Below, piece after piece: positions 54,660 through 64,000 of a stretch of 64,000 nt of DNA. Origin of the DNA: Phaeosaccion multiseriatum (Eukaryota > Ochrophyta, other classes); the NCBI GenBank assembly GCA_965112735.1, contig OZ218958.1:3534001-3598000 (forward strand). Reading direction: 5' to 3'. Position 1 is the stretch's first letter. Each line of letters starts with the position of its first letter. Below the pieces are notes generated by a model that was not told the DNA's origin, ran no database searches, and was given only the letters and a program-made list of their open reading frames with translations. The translations under genes were made by a program, and so were the position numbers.

Positions 54660-55475
54660 ATGGTTCATCTTCTGCAAAGGATGAAGGAGAGGCCAGCCTG
54701 GGCCATGGCTTTTGGGCTCTCTCTTCTCTACGGCGTCGTGTTTTTTTATGCGGCCTCGGGCGGCTACGAGACGGGCCTGCTTTACGGCTTCTGCGTGGCC
54801 GGGCATCCCGGGATGCCAAGCAAATCAGAAGGCTGTTCCAATGCACGTGTCAACTCGCATATCATCGCTTTCGGGGTCGATCTCGCCATGGGGGGGATTG
54901 CAGTTCCTGTGCTCTGCTGGCGGGACCGCGCCAAGAGCGGCACAGGCCCTTATTGGAGCAACGGTTTCATCATCTTGTCCCACGGCTTTCTGCATTTCTT
55001 TCTGCAGCTGGAAAATGGGTTTAATTGCTACGATCCAGACGTTAGTGGCGGGATGAAAGCACTCGGAAACGCTCTACTCGTGGCCTTTTCTCTCGCTCTC
55101 GCTCTCCTCATTCTTAAGGACGGCTTTGGCCTGAGCTGGTACACTGGCATTGGGAGCGTCTTCTTTGCGGCCAGTGTTTTGGCTATTTGCACTAAAACAG
55201 GAGGGGGTGGGGAGGAATTTGCTCTCCCAGCCCTCTTTTGCGTCTCGCACCCCTTGTCATCCTTCACGGGGCTCTTCTCGGAGGCACCACCGCTGGCGCA
55301 GCCGTGGGTTGCGCGGTTTTTCTTGATTTGCACTGTCGTCGGTGTTTTGGAGCTGTCCGCTTGCCCCCTCTTCTTCAGAGCCGTGGGGGGGCACTTTTGG
55401 TATGACCTCACTCTCCATGCCGCTGCGCTGGCGTCTTTGCCGTACTTCCGGCCCCAGAAGAGCAAAGCATCTTGA
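54660..55475 (+). CDS. Intronless multi-pass membrane protein, hypothetical
   Basis: 271 residues with about seven hydrophobic segments: ~14-33 (AMAFGLSLLYGVVFFYAAS), ~67-86 (HIIAFGVDLAMGGIAVPVL), ~98-115 (GFIILSHGFLHFFLQ), ~131-150 (NALLVAFSLALALLILKDG), ~157-173 (GIGSVFFAASVLAICT), ~217-238 (FFLICTVVGVLELSACPLFF) and ~242-260 (WYDLTLHAAALASLPYF). Conserved-looking polar residues (His in HII and HGFLH, Asp in GVDLAMGG, the NCYDPD loop) could be functional. The ATG lies in a good context and no introns are needed. I do not recognise the family. Confidence 0.7.
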   Translation: MVHLLQRMKERPAWAMAFGLSLLYGVVFFYAASGGYETGLLYGFCVAGHPGMPSKSEGCSNARVNSHIIAFGVDLAMGGIAVPVLCWRDRAKSGTGPYWSNGFIILSHGFLHFFLQLENGFNCYDPDVSGGMKALGNALLVAFSLALALLILKDGFGLSWYTGIGSVFFAASVLAICTKTGGGGEEFALPALFCVSHPLSSFTGLFSEAPPLAQPWVARFFLICTVVGVLELSACPLFFRAVGGHFWYDLTLHAAALASLPYFRPQKSKAS

Positions 55476-56076
55476 GGCTGTTTGGGTGTCGGGCCCATAC
55501 AGTGCAAGGAGGAGCGCAGCGGTCGGGGGCAGCCGTCACAGCAGGCGGGGGGGACACTGTCGGATGGGCAGCCCCCCTCTCCCTCTCGTCCACGGCCTTT
55601 CTGTGAGTCGAGGGCCGCAGAGTGCCCTCATGTACATAGAAGCGAAGGCACTCCACGGACAGTTGTGGGGAAGGGAAGCTCAAGAGCAAAGCTTTGTCAT
55701 GCAGGCTGCTTCACTGCTTCAGTTCTCAGACGTCTTTCGGCTGAGAGGGGGCGAAGGTTGGAAGGTATTGAGGCATAGTCTGTACATTTGTATATGCTGT
55801 TGTAAGAAGAATGCGTGTCAAGTGAATAAAAGAAAAGTAACATGTGCCATGGCACCCAAGCCCCCCCCCCCCCAATGGGGAAGGGTCCAAGGGCACTTGT
55901 TGGCAGCGAGCTCCAGCGCGAGTTGGGCTGTCTGTCCGGCGGAGAGAGAGAGCTTCTCTTCTCCCCTGTCGGTGCCCCCCCCTTAAGGTGCTGTCCCTCC
56001 CGCTGCACACGCCCCTCTGGCCCCGCCTACCAGGACTCAAGTCCCGCCGCCCGTTAGCCCTGCAGCCCTCGTAGCC
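55476..56076. other. Convergent 3' region, no gene
   Basis: Between the stop codons of the multi-pass protein and the RETICULATA-related gene. AATAAA-like GAATAAAAG near 55823 could serve as a polyadenylation signal for the plus-strand gene. No gene is supported. Confidence 0.45.
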
Positions 56077-58725
56077 TTAGCTCTGCAGCCCGAGCACCCT
56101 GAGCCAATCCACGATGGTCGTGGCCCCTACATAGAGGTTGGCGGTGCGCACTGCGAAGGAGGCGGCGCTGTTGGCCACCGGAGAGGGCAGCAGAACCGAC
56201 AGCCAGCGCTGCTCCACCAGCCCGGAGATGACCTGGTAGCGCAGGTTGGAGGACACCGCCAGGAACACGCCGATGGCCACGCTGCTCTGCAGGAGAGGCG
56301 GCCCCCCCACCTGGGCCTGAGCCTCAACCTCAGCCTGCAAGGGATGGGGCGACACGTGCAGCAGAAGCTGAGGGTAGGCATGCGGGCACGCGCAAGAAAA
56401 GAAAAGTGGCCTCAAAGTCCACACTCCAAATTGCAAGTCTCCACATCTCAAAGCTCGTTCGCTCACGTACTCAGTCCACTCACTCATTTACTCACCTGCC
56501 CTTCTGGCGCGGGGTTGAGGCTCCTTCGTGCCTTGGCAAGGACGGTGGTGAGCCCACACCCCGCCGCACAAGCCCCAAAGCCGATGGCGAAGAGCAGCGG
56601 CATGGGCAGAAACAACGCCGCCACGCGCTCCTTCATGGAAAAGGCGGCCTGCCCCCCTCCCACCGTCTGGAAGGCGTTGGCGGGGCACTTTGACACGAAT
56701 TTCTGAAACGCACTCGCGGAGGAGGAGGCCGGGCCCGCCCCACCGAGGGAGAGCTGAGGGCATGTCGTCCACACAGCAGCGAAGTTGGCGAACAGAGAGG
56801 TGAGAATGTCCTGAGAGGGTTGAGAGGGGTGGAGAGGGCAAGGGGGGAGGAGAGGGGAGGGGGTAAGGAGAGAGGCACGCGCTTCATTGCTCTAGAACGC
56901 AGTCCGCGCAGCACCACTGAAGCTTCCCTTCCTGCACCACAGAAGCTTCTCTTCCTGCCTTTTTCTTCCCCAAGGCCAGTCCCTTCAATCCCTTCCCTCT
57001 CCTTTGCCCTGCCTGCGTCCGTGCAGGCCCCCATCACCCCCAATCACACCCAATCACACCCAATCACACCAGCCGTCCGCAGTCAACACAACGCGGCAGT
57101 GAGTAGTCAAGGAAGCGCACGGCGAGTTCCTGCCGTCTCTCTCTCTCTCACTCTCTTGAGTTCCTGCCGTCTCTCTCTCTCTCACTCTCTTGACTTCCTG
57201 CCGTCTCTCTCTCTCTCACTCTCTTGAGTTCCTGCCGTCTCTCTCTCTCTCACTCTCTTGACTTCCTGCCGTCTCTCTCTGCCCTGCCCCCTGCCCGGCG
57301 TGGTGGCCTCCCTCTAGTCCCTCGCCTCCCTCCCCTCGCCTCCCTCTCCTCGACTTACTCACCGCGAGCACGTAATCGAACTCCGGAAAGAAGTTGCTCC
57401 GCCTGAGGTGTGGTGCGGTGTGTTGATCGATCGATCGATTGATTGGTGCAGTGTGGTGTGGTTGGCCGGGTGTGGGTGAGGGTGTTTAGGAGAGATGAAT
57501 GAGGAGATGCACAGATAGATAGACATCGAGGGATGGATAGATGGATGAGGGGATGGGTAGAGGCATGGATAGACGGGTGAAGGGAAGGAGGGAGGGATGG
57601 AGGCAAGGCCTACCTCTTGTCGTACTCCGCTATTACTTGGGCCACCACCCCGTTGAACATCTCCATACCGAGCTTCACCAAGAAGGCCGCATCCCCCAGC
57701 AGTCGCAAGCGCCAAGCTTGGAGAGGAGGAAAAGGAGGAGAAGAAAAAGAAGAAGAACAAGAACGACGACGACAACAACAACAACAACAAGAAGAAGAAG
57801 AAGAGGTTAATGGTGCACCACACGGCTCGTGGGAGGCGCGTGGCCGGCAACAGATAGACAAACAGGGCCCGCCATGGCTCAGCACTCTACAGCCCTCCTG
57901 CTGCCCTCCCCCCCTCGCTTCCCACGCATTCCACAAGTGAGGCCAGCGGAGGCGCTACTCCGCCCTTCCCTTCCATGACTCACGTTGAGACTGCAGCAAA
58001 AAGGCCACGAGGGGCGACTTGGCCAAGGCCAGGTACTGCTCGATGGTGTCCGAAGGGAGCTGCGGGGGGGGGGGGGGCGGGGCGGCAGGGTCAGAGCAGC
58101 AGGAGAGGGGAGCGGAGGAAGGATTGATAGGCGCAGACTGCATACTCAAGCACTTACCACTCCGTCGTCTACCAGTTGTCTAATCTGTGTCGGTATTCGT
58201 GGTGGCGGCGGCGGGGGAGGAGGGGGAGGTGAATCGTCCCCCCCTCTACCCCCTCCCCCACCTCCTCCCTCGCCCCCCTCCCCCTCCCGCCCCCCCCCCC
58301 CCCCCCCTTGGCGCGGTGGTCGTCTTATACCAGCGATGGTCTACAGAGGGGGTGAAGGTGAAGATGAGAAGAGAACAGAGAACAGAGGGGATGGGATGAT
58401 GACTTAATTAGCAATGCATTTACGCATTCGTGAATCCTTGCGGAAGAGGGGAGACGCTACTCTCGCATCCGGCGAGATGAAGCCTTGCTGAGCACGCTAG
58501 TCCCGTACTCACCGTGGAGAAGGCTCTGGTGAAAGACCGGCGTTTGCTGGTCCTGCTGCTGCTCGCGCCTCTACTATTCGTCCTGCTGCTGCTCAGCCGA
58601 CTGAGGTGCGGGCAGCTCCGACTTCCGCATCTCCGACTGGCGGGTGCCATACTCTTCGAGGCGGTGGGGGCGAAGGCATGGCTGCAATGGTGAGGAAAAC
58701 ACACGAAGAGGAGGCTTGCTTTCAT
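56077..58725 (-). CDS. RETICULATA-related plastid protein (DUF3411)
   Basis: Exons (minus strand): 58725-58513, 58340-58158, 58059-57984, 57716-57614, 57402-57363, 56810-56496, 56334-56077. Every phase fits, giving 395 residues. The start is MKASLLFVCFPHHCSHAFAP: a short hydrophobic signal then AFAP, the bipartite leader of heterokont plastids (Phe after the cleavage point), then a Ser/Arg-rich transit-like part. A Gly-rich run (18 consecutive G in DNA) and a Pro run follow. The conserved DUF3411 core is clear: LALAKSPLVAFLL, LLGDAAFLVKLGMEMF, NFFPEFDYVLADILTSLFAN, KCPANAFQTV, TTVLAKARRSLNPAPEG, VFLAVSSNLRYQVISGLVEQ and FAVRTANLYVGATTIVDWLR. Plant RETICULATA proteins sit in the chloroplast envelope and affect leaf-cell development and metabolite supply; the exact role here is unknown. 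Confidence 0.88.
57124..57283. repeat. 34-bp minisatellite in intron
   Basis: Five copies of GAGTTCCTGCCGTCTCTCTC plus TCTCTCACTCTCTT, alternating GAGTTCC and GACTTCC, within an intron of the RETICULATA-related gene. Confidence 0.85.
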
Positions 58726-59114
58726 GAATGGAACCTCCTCCTAACCCGACCCTGCCGCCGACCGCCGCCGCCTTTGCTGCTGCTGCTAATACTGCTACTA
58801 CTGCTGGATGTGCTTGAAGGGTGATACCCTTGGAGGGTTATCTTGCTGATGCACTTTTCATTGCTCTGTGCGGAAAGGAGGGAGGAGGCTGAAGAGCTGA
58901 AACTGAGAAAGCCGCCTTTTTCCCTTTTTCGACACTTTTCGACACTTTCTCGACCCTGACCTCTCACACACGCCCACACCCCGTCCCTCGCGTCGCAGTC
59001 TGTGTGCGCACACCCTTCTTACTTCACCCTGTATCACTCGCTCGCCCGCCCGCCCGCCCGCCCGCCCACCCGCCCGTCGGAACGTACGCACGCACGCACG
59101 CACGCCTCCCTCCC
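58726..59114. other. Upstream region of RETICULATA-related gene
   Basis: No gene supported. Contains (CGCC)n at 59041-59072 and (CGCA)n at 59086-59103, the latter leading into the duplicated EF-hand/SAM fragment. Confidence 0.45.
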
Positions 59115-59167
59115 TGTCCTCTCTGAGCGCGTCCGAGGCCCTCTCCTTTCGCTCTCCTTCCTCCGCA

Positions 59168-59213
<46 letters not shown>

Positions 59214-59325
59214 CTGGAAGAAGGACAGAGAGCCAGAGAGTGGCCCGACTGGTCGCAGGGGAGGAAGAGGCACCAGCCGCGGGGGGCAGTTGCACGTCCG
59301 ACGGCGGGCAGCGTCGCAGTTCCTG
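59115..59325 (+). pseudogene. Partial copy of EF-hand/SAM gene (intron 3/exon 4 region)
   Basis: Compared with the minus-strand sequence at 2564-2390, this stretch shares CTCTCTGA(A/G)CGC(A/G)TCCGAGG, CCTTCCTCCGCAAGGGC, a (CT)n expansion, GGCCAGAGAGTGGCCCG-like and TCCGACGGCGGGCAGCGT blocks in the same order. The CA/GC-rich tract before the exon is mirrored by (CGCA)n here. The frame is broken and the CT tract is expanded, so this is a decayed segmental copy ~57 kb from its source, in inverted orientation. Confidence 0.78.
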
Positions 59326-59389
59326 CCTTCCTGCCTGGTGTGGCGGGGCCCTAAGTTAGGCGGTGGGGGCCGTGCAGAGACACAGAGAG

Positions 59390-59416
59390 CCTAACCCTAA
59401 TCCTAACCCTAACCCC
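59390..59416. repeat. Telomere-type repeats in spacer
   Basis: CCTAACCCTAATCCTAACCC and continuation: four CCCTAA-type units with one variant, just downstream of the EF-hand/SAM gene fragment. Confidence 0.7.
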
Positions 59417-60013
59417 CTGCCCTTATGGACAAACCTTGTGGACAAGCTGCAGGGGATGCGATTTGTCAAGGGCCAGCGAGTGAGAGGGTCGGCCGAGTGC
59501 CGAGGAGCGATGAATACAGGAGGGTGGGGTGCCACTCCTCACGATCATTCAGACTTCACCTCTCCGTTCGACTCTGCAGAGGCCGAATGGCATTGAGTAT
59601 CCTCCCTCCTGCTCTTGTATTTATTGTCTTACTGTACAATTGAGGCAACCCCTTTACCCTGCTGCCCTTCGCTCCGGCTCCTTCCTTCATAATACACAAA
59701 TTGGTGCTACATGTTGTTGCCCTTGCTTGTCGTGCCCCAGACCCCATCACGAACGCACCCAGGCATACCACTCCGATCACATACGACTCTCCCTTGTACA
59801 GATTGCTCTCGCTACTGCTTCACTACTCGCTAATGCTTCACTGCTCGCTAATGTTTCACTGCTCGTCAGCTAACAAGTGCCCGGCCCCCCTCCTCACTCC
59901 CCCCCCCCCCTACCCGAGCGAACCACGCATGCACAATGATGAAGGAATGGATGAATAGCCCACACACACTCCATGACTGACCCTCCCCCGCCTCTATAGC
60001 TGACTCTAACCCG

Positions 60014-60088
60014 ACTCTAGCTGCTCTAGATGGCCCTAGATGGCTCTAGATGGCTCTAGATGGCTCTAGATGGCTCTAGATGGCTCTA
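60014..60088. repeat. GATGGCTCTA tandem repeat at TPPP stop
   Basis: Seven or so units of TAGATGGC(T/C)C run into the TAG stop codon of the TPPP gene (minus strand), probably in its 3' UTR. Confidence 0.8.
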
Positions 60089-62959
60089 GCTGCCGGCCTT
60101 GGCAGCGGCGGCCGCTCCTCGCATGCTCGACTTCCTCCTCGTGCTGCTCTGCACCCCGCGCACGTCTGCATCGGACCTGTCGGCGAGGTTTCCGAGGCTG
60201 ATGCGGTCATCAACGTGCGTGGGCCCTCCCGCCTGGTGCACTCCCGTGTACGTGGACTTGTCGTCGTGGAAGCGCGTGGCCTGCGCGATGGTGCCGGTCA
60301 TGGCGATGCCGGGGCACGCAGCGACGATGTCTTGCACCTGTTGGTGATACGCGGGGGTGGGGGAGGGAGGCAGGGAGGGGCAGGGAGGGGCCGGGAGGGG
60401 CAGAACATATGGAAAGCCCGTTAGACGACGCGAGCAATTACTCAGGAGGAAACAGGACGGACAGGACTGGCTGGGCGTGGATGGTGAGAGTGGTCAGCTG
60501 AGTACGCACCCTCTGTTGCCATCTGACTACGGACCACTGACCACTTCTCTAGTCTGCCATCTGAGCACTGATCACTCTCCCAGTCTACCATTTGCTACCA
60601 TCTGCTGCCATCTGAGCACTAACCTCGCTCTCCGTGACGTGCTTGGCGTCGGCGATCATGGGCAGGGCATAGGTCCTGAACAGGCTCAGGGACATCTTCT
60701 TGCCCCCCCCACGCTGGCACACCTGTTGGTCATGCGGCCACAAGACAGCACAGCACAGCACAGCACAGCACAGCCGCAGCCGAGACGGAAGCGAGGGGAG
60801 GGGAGGCAGCGTGAGAGCGAGGCCCAACACACACGCCGGGGGGAGGGGGAGTACTCAAGCTATAGGCCTTCATAGGCCTTCATAGGCCTTCAGCAACGCA
60901 CCTTGGTGAAGAGGAGGTCCCCGTCGGTCTTGGTGAACTTGGCGTCGAAGAGGCCGCAGTCCTTGCACAGCTTCGTGAACCTAGAGGGAGGGAGCAGGCG
61001 GACTCTGGGGTAAGCAGTTGGGGGGGGGCACGAGGGCAAAAGACTCCAGCACCACCCCTCTCTCTCTCTTCGGAGCTCCAGACGAAGGGCTCCCTGCCCC
61101 CTCCTGCCCCTGTCGGTCCTGAGTGATCGGTGGCAAGCAAGAGGCCAAAGACGCGCGTCTACGGCAAACATCCATCCATCCACCCAGTGCCTTCAGCTCT
61201 CGTGTATAGCCCTACCCAGTCCCCCGCACGGCCACCACTCCACTCACTTGCTGCTGTCCATCTCACTGGCGCTCTTGGTGACACTGCTGGCGAAGGCGAG
61301 GAACACCTCCGCCACACGCTTGTCCACGCCCTCCAGGCCCTCGCTGGACAGGGACAGACGGGTTATGGCGGCGGCGGCTTGCGAGGCGGCGCTGCCCGTG
61401 CTGGACTTGCGCTGAGAGACGGAGACGCCGCTGCCCCGGCGGGAGTCCACGCCAGGCGCAGCGCTGCCCCTGCGCGAGTCCACACTCATGCCCTGTGAAG
61501 GGAAGGGAGGACAGCGACGAGAGCGGGGAGGCGATGATCGATGAGCGACGGGGAAGCATGTGAGAGCTAGCACACACTCTCTTCCCCCCTCTCCTGTACA
61601 AGCTCTTACCGCAGTGCTGGTGCTGCTGCCCCTCCTGAGGGGAGAGCCCCCCTTGACGGCCGCGGCCCCTGCGCTGCTGAGGGCACTCTGGCGGCGGGGG
61701 GAGGAGGTGGAGCCCGTTCTGCTCGTCCTGCGAGCGCCGGTGGGGGCGGGAGCGTCGTCGTATGTTTTGACACCGCGCACGTCGTGTCCGCTGTCGCGGT
61801 GGAGCTGAGTCTCCATGTTCACCTAAGGTAGAGAGGGGCGGGGAGGAGGGGGGGGGGGGCGGGCACCAGCGGCTCGTGGGTCTCTCTCCCTCCCCTCTCC
61901 ATATGCATCCATATGCATCCAGTGTCCCCTCTCCATATGCATCCAGTGTCCCCTCTCCATATGCATCCAGTGTCCCCTCTCCATATGCATCCAGTGTCCC
62001 CTACGCGTCGCAGGCAGAGTCGAGGGTCGGGGCGGAAGTGGTCTTGGCGCCGCTCTGATGCTCTGACCTCCCCTCACCCCCCCTACACGACACGAGACGA
62101 GACACCTCTCCCTGGACGTATCCTCTGAGGCGGATTGACTTTGGGCACTTTGGGCACTTTGGGCACTTTGGGCACTTACGTTGTGGTGGTCGATGGTGGT
62201 GGGGCCTCCCGCCGTGTGCACACCTGCAGAAGATAAGTAAGAGGGAGCAGCGGTGTCAGTTACGGTGTCAGTTACGGAGTCAGTTACCAGCTTCTTGTTC
62301 TCTCTCCCTCTCTCTCCCCTCTCTCTCCCTCTCCCTCCACCGCCCAGACTGTAAAAATGTCTTTTGCCTGCTTCGCGCTCTTTCGTTACAATAGTGCAAG
62401 CATGGACGGGTCTTCTTCTCTTCTGCGTGCCGTGACGTGGGGCAGACTGCACTTTGTGACTGACTGAAGAACCAACCTGTGTACGTGCTTTGGTCGTCGT
62501 GGAAGCGCACATTGTCCGCAATGGTCCCGGACGTGCTGATGGAAGGAAGTAAACATGGAGAATCGGCACGCGACACAGCAGTGTGTTAGACAAAACGAAG
62601 CAGATGACAGTGCCGGCGGTGGATCAAGCGCTTCTCCCCCCACCCCCCCCGCCCGCTTCAATTGCTTACGTGGGTCCTCCGGCCTTGATCACGGCCGCGC
62701 ACAAGTTGTCGAAGGGCACACCTCGCTTGGCCGCGATCATCTCCAGCGCCTGCTCGAAGGCGGCGAAGTTGATGGTCTTCTCCTTGCCCTCCTTGACCTG
62801 CGTGAAGATGAGGTCAATGTCGGTGGTGGTCACCTTCTTGTTGAGCAAGCCGCAGTCCCTAGCCACCTTGACGAACTTGGCGCTGTCCATCATGTCGGAG
62901 CCGACCTGGCCCTTGCCGAAGGCGCAGAAGTCCGAGAACACAGCTTGGAGGGTCGTCAT
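60086..62959 (-). CDS. TPPP: Double p25-alpha (TPPP) protein
   Basis: Exons (minus strand): 62959-62670, 62535-62477, 62223-62180, 61822-61610, 61492-61248, 60980-60902, 60722-60624, 60337-60086. All phases agree, giving 426 residues. Two p25-alpha modules are fused. Module 1 reads MTTLQAVFSDFCAFGKGQ, KFVKVARDCGLLNKK, DIDLIFTQVK, FAAFEQALEMIA, then NVRFHDDQSTYTG and AGGPTTIDHHN. Module 2 reads VDKRVAEVFLAFASS, KFTKLCKDCGLFDAK, DGDLLFTKV, SLSLFRTYALPMIA, RFHDDKSTYTGVHQAGGPT. A Ser/Arg-rich linker with RRGS and RKSS motifs, possible kinase sites, joins them. TPPP proteins bind and bundle microtubules and track with flagella. Ordinary TPPP has one module, so the duplication is notable. The last two exons share the acceptor ACCAACAG. 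Confidence 0.9.
60338..60350 (-). repeat. Variant 12-mer forming a splice acceptor in TPPP
   Basis: On the minus strand GTATCACCAACA plus G ends the last intron: the final 13 intron bases are the 12-mer (one mismatch) with its CAG used as the acceptor. The preceding intron ends GCATGACCAACAG, a worn relative. Confidence 0.65.
61890..62005. repeat. 24-bp tandem repeat in TPPP intron
   Basis: Four to five units of CCCCTCTCCATATGCATCCA plus GTGT. The NsiI-like ATGCAT core recurs in each. Confidence 0.85.
62139..62178. repeat. GGGCACTTT 10-bp repeat at a TPPP donor
   Basis: Four copies of TTTGGGCACT; the last runs into the donor of exon 3 (minus strand GTAAGTGCCC), so the donor shares the repeat's sequence. 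Confidence 0.8.
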
Positions 62960-64000
62960 TTTGTTTGTCTTTGTCTCGTCTTATTTCACCCAAGGACGAG
63001 AGAGGGGGGGGGTCGGGGGTAGGCGGGGAGGGATTGGAGAGTGAGGGTCGTCAATGACTGCCAAGTGCACGTACGCTCCAAAGAACAGGAAAGGACAATC
63101 CCGCAGGAGATTGGGCCTGCTGCTGCTGCTTGGGAACCCCTCAGCCAGCCAGGGCGGCTCCTATTTGTTCCGGCAAACCGCACCGGGCGGCGGAGCGGGG
63201 GGCTGGGCGAGTGAGGAGGAGGCAAGCATTTACTTCAGATAGACAGAGACGCCAAGCACAAATGCAATTGAGGCGGCTCCCAACCGATTCCCCTTCATCC
63301 CCTCGCTGCCCTCTCCCCCCCGCTTACCTGGGCAGAGTTGCGGCGCTTGTTTTGTTTTTGAGATGAATTTATCTCTTGTTGCCACGACACAATTTTACCT
63401 CTTTAATGTAAAACCCCGAACTAAAACTCTTCTATTCTCCTCTCAATGCTCTACCAGTTCTGCCGAGAGCTTGAGTTAGGCCGTAACCAGGGAGGAGAAG
63501 GGGAGCTTATCGCTTGTCTGTACTTCGGATGTCGCCTAAACAAGTGCCAAGTGTAGTGCTCGACCTCAACTGAGGTACGAGTGCTACTGAAACATGCAGG
63601 GCCCTTCCCTATTAGTATGGGCAGCGCACACACAACAGCATCCTCGTGTGCTGCTATCTTTGTCGTCGTAATCATCTACATTTGTAACGCCCAACTCGTA
63701 GTTGGTCATACGGCCTGTCTCACAGAGACCGGATGGCAGCTGAAGGTATATCATTTCTCTACTTTGTCTCCCCCAACTCCAAGAAGCTCCGAGTTGTCAT
63801 CCCTGTGCCTGCTGTCGATGGAGTAGTCACACATGGCCTTGACTTGCTACTCCACTGGGGCGTGGCAGGGGTGGGCGTAGGGTGGGGCAGCCTCATTGAG
63901 AAGAGAAATTCCCTATTTAAAAGAGGCACGCGAACGCTGCTGACCAGCTGGGAGGGAGGGGAGGGCTGCTGAGGTGAGCCGGTGCCGGTAGCTTGTACCT
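62960..64000. other. Region upstream of TPPP, no gene seen
   Basis: Promoter side of TPPP. A one-mismatch 12-mer (AGTTGGTCATAC) lies at 63700-63711. Short ORFs, such as 63733-63972 on +, show no recognisable family. AT-rich at 63350-63450. Confidence 0.45.

Noticed and set aside
59002-59394. 130-residue plus-strand ORF beginning MCAHPSYFTLYH
   Set aside because: Runs through (CGCC)n, (CGCA)n and (CT)n tracts and the decayed EF-hand/SAM fragment; the start context is repeat-derived.
63400-63480. Minus-strand stretch with GAACTGGTAGAGCA resembling a tRNA D-arm
   Set aside because: D-stem has mismatches and no convincing acceptor, anticodon or T stem can be paired.

Overview
This is nuclear DNA from a eukaryote. 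It is GC-rich and full of simple repeats, and most genes are cut by GT-AG introns with GTGAGT/GTAAGT donors and pyrimidine-rich acceptors. The gene set points to a flagellated alga with a complex red-lineage plastid, most likely a stramenopile (heterokont). The evidence is: a RETICULATA-related plastid protein whose N-terminus looks like a signal peptide followed by an AFAP motif; a FabI-type enoyl-ACP reductase; four LCIB-type (theta) carbonic anhydrase genes of a CO2-concentrating system; two flagellum-linked proteins (CFAP418/C8orf37 and a double-p25-alpha TPPP); PPC/somatomedin-B/P-domain ectodomains joined by APT linkers; and short TTAGGG arrays. The species assignment is inference.

Layout. 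0.3-0.9 kb: a broken TPR gene (-). 1.2-10.4 kb: a four-exon gene (-) for a ~2670-residue EF-hand/SAM protein. 10.7-12.3 kb: fabI (+). 13.3-19.1 kb: a PHD-IQ-C2-PH protein (+). 19.3 kb: a short TIR element with a target-site duplication. 19.7-20.9 kb: an intronless ankyrin-like protein (-). 21.1-23.5 kb: a WD40-like protein (-), divergent from TCF25 (+, 23.7-28.4 kb). 29.3-31.0 kb: CFAP418 (-). 31.5-34.0 kb: a triple-KH RNA-binding protein (-), divergent from a CHERP-like SURP/CID/G-patch splicing factor (+, 34.8-39.0 kb). 39.2-50.0 kb: a tandem array of four LCIB-like carbonic anhydrases (-), each later copy preceded by a decayed piece of the CHERP G-patch end. 50.6-54.3 kb: a type I membrane protein (+). 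54.7-55.5 kb: an intronless multi-pass membrane protein (+). 56.1-58.7 kb: the plastid RETICULATA-related protein (-). 59.1-59.3 kb: a stray copy of part of the EF-hand/SAM gene. 60.1-63.0 kb: double-p25-alpha TPPP (-).

The genes do not form one operon-like pathway. Functional groups are plastid/carbon (fabI, LCIB x4, RETICULATA-related), cilium/microtubule (CFAP418, TPPP) and RNA handling (KH protein, CHERP, TCF25). Exon models were assembled by hand; reading phase agrees at every junction given, apart from a probable 1-nt indel in a poly-G run of TCF25.

Most unusual signals: (1) a dispersed 12-mer, GTATCACCAACT/AGTTGGTGATAC, with 8 exact and 7 one-mismatch copies in exons, introns and spacers; (2) the LCIB array, whose variants show all four combinations at two pairs of sites, as expected from gene conversion; (3) telomere-like repeats inside introns, two of them bracketed by direct repeats; (4) the TIR element with a 6-bp TSD.
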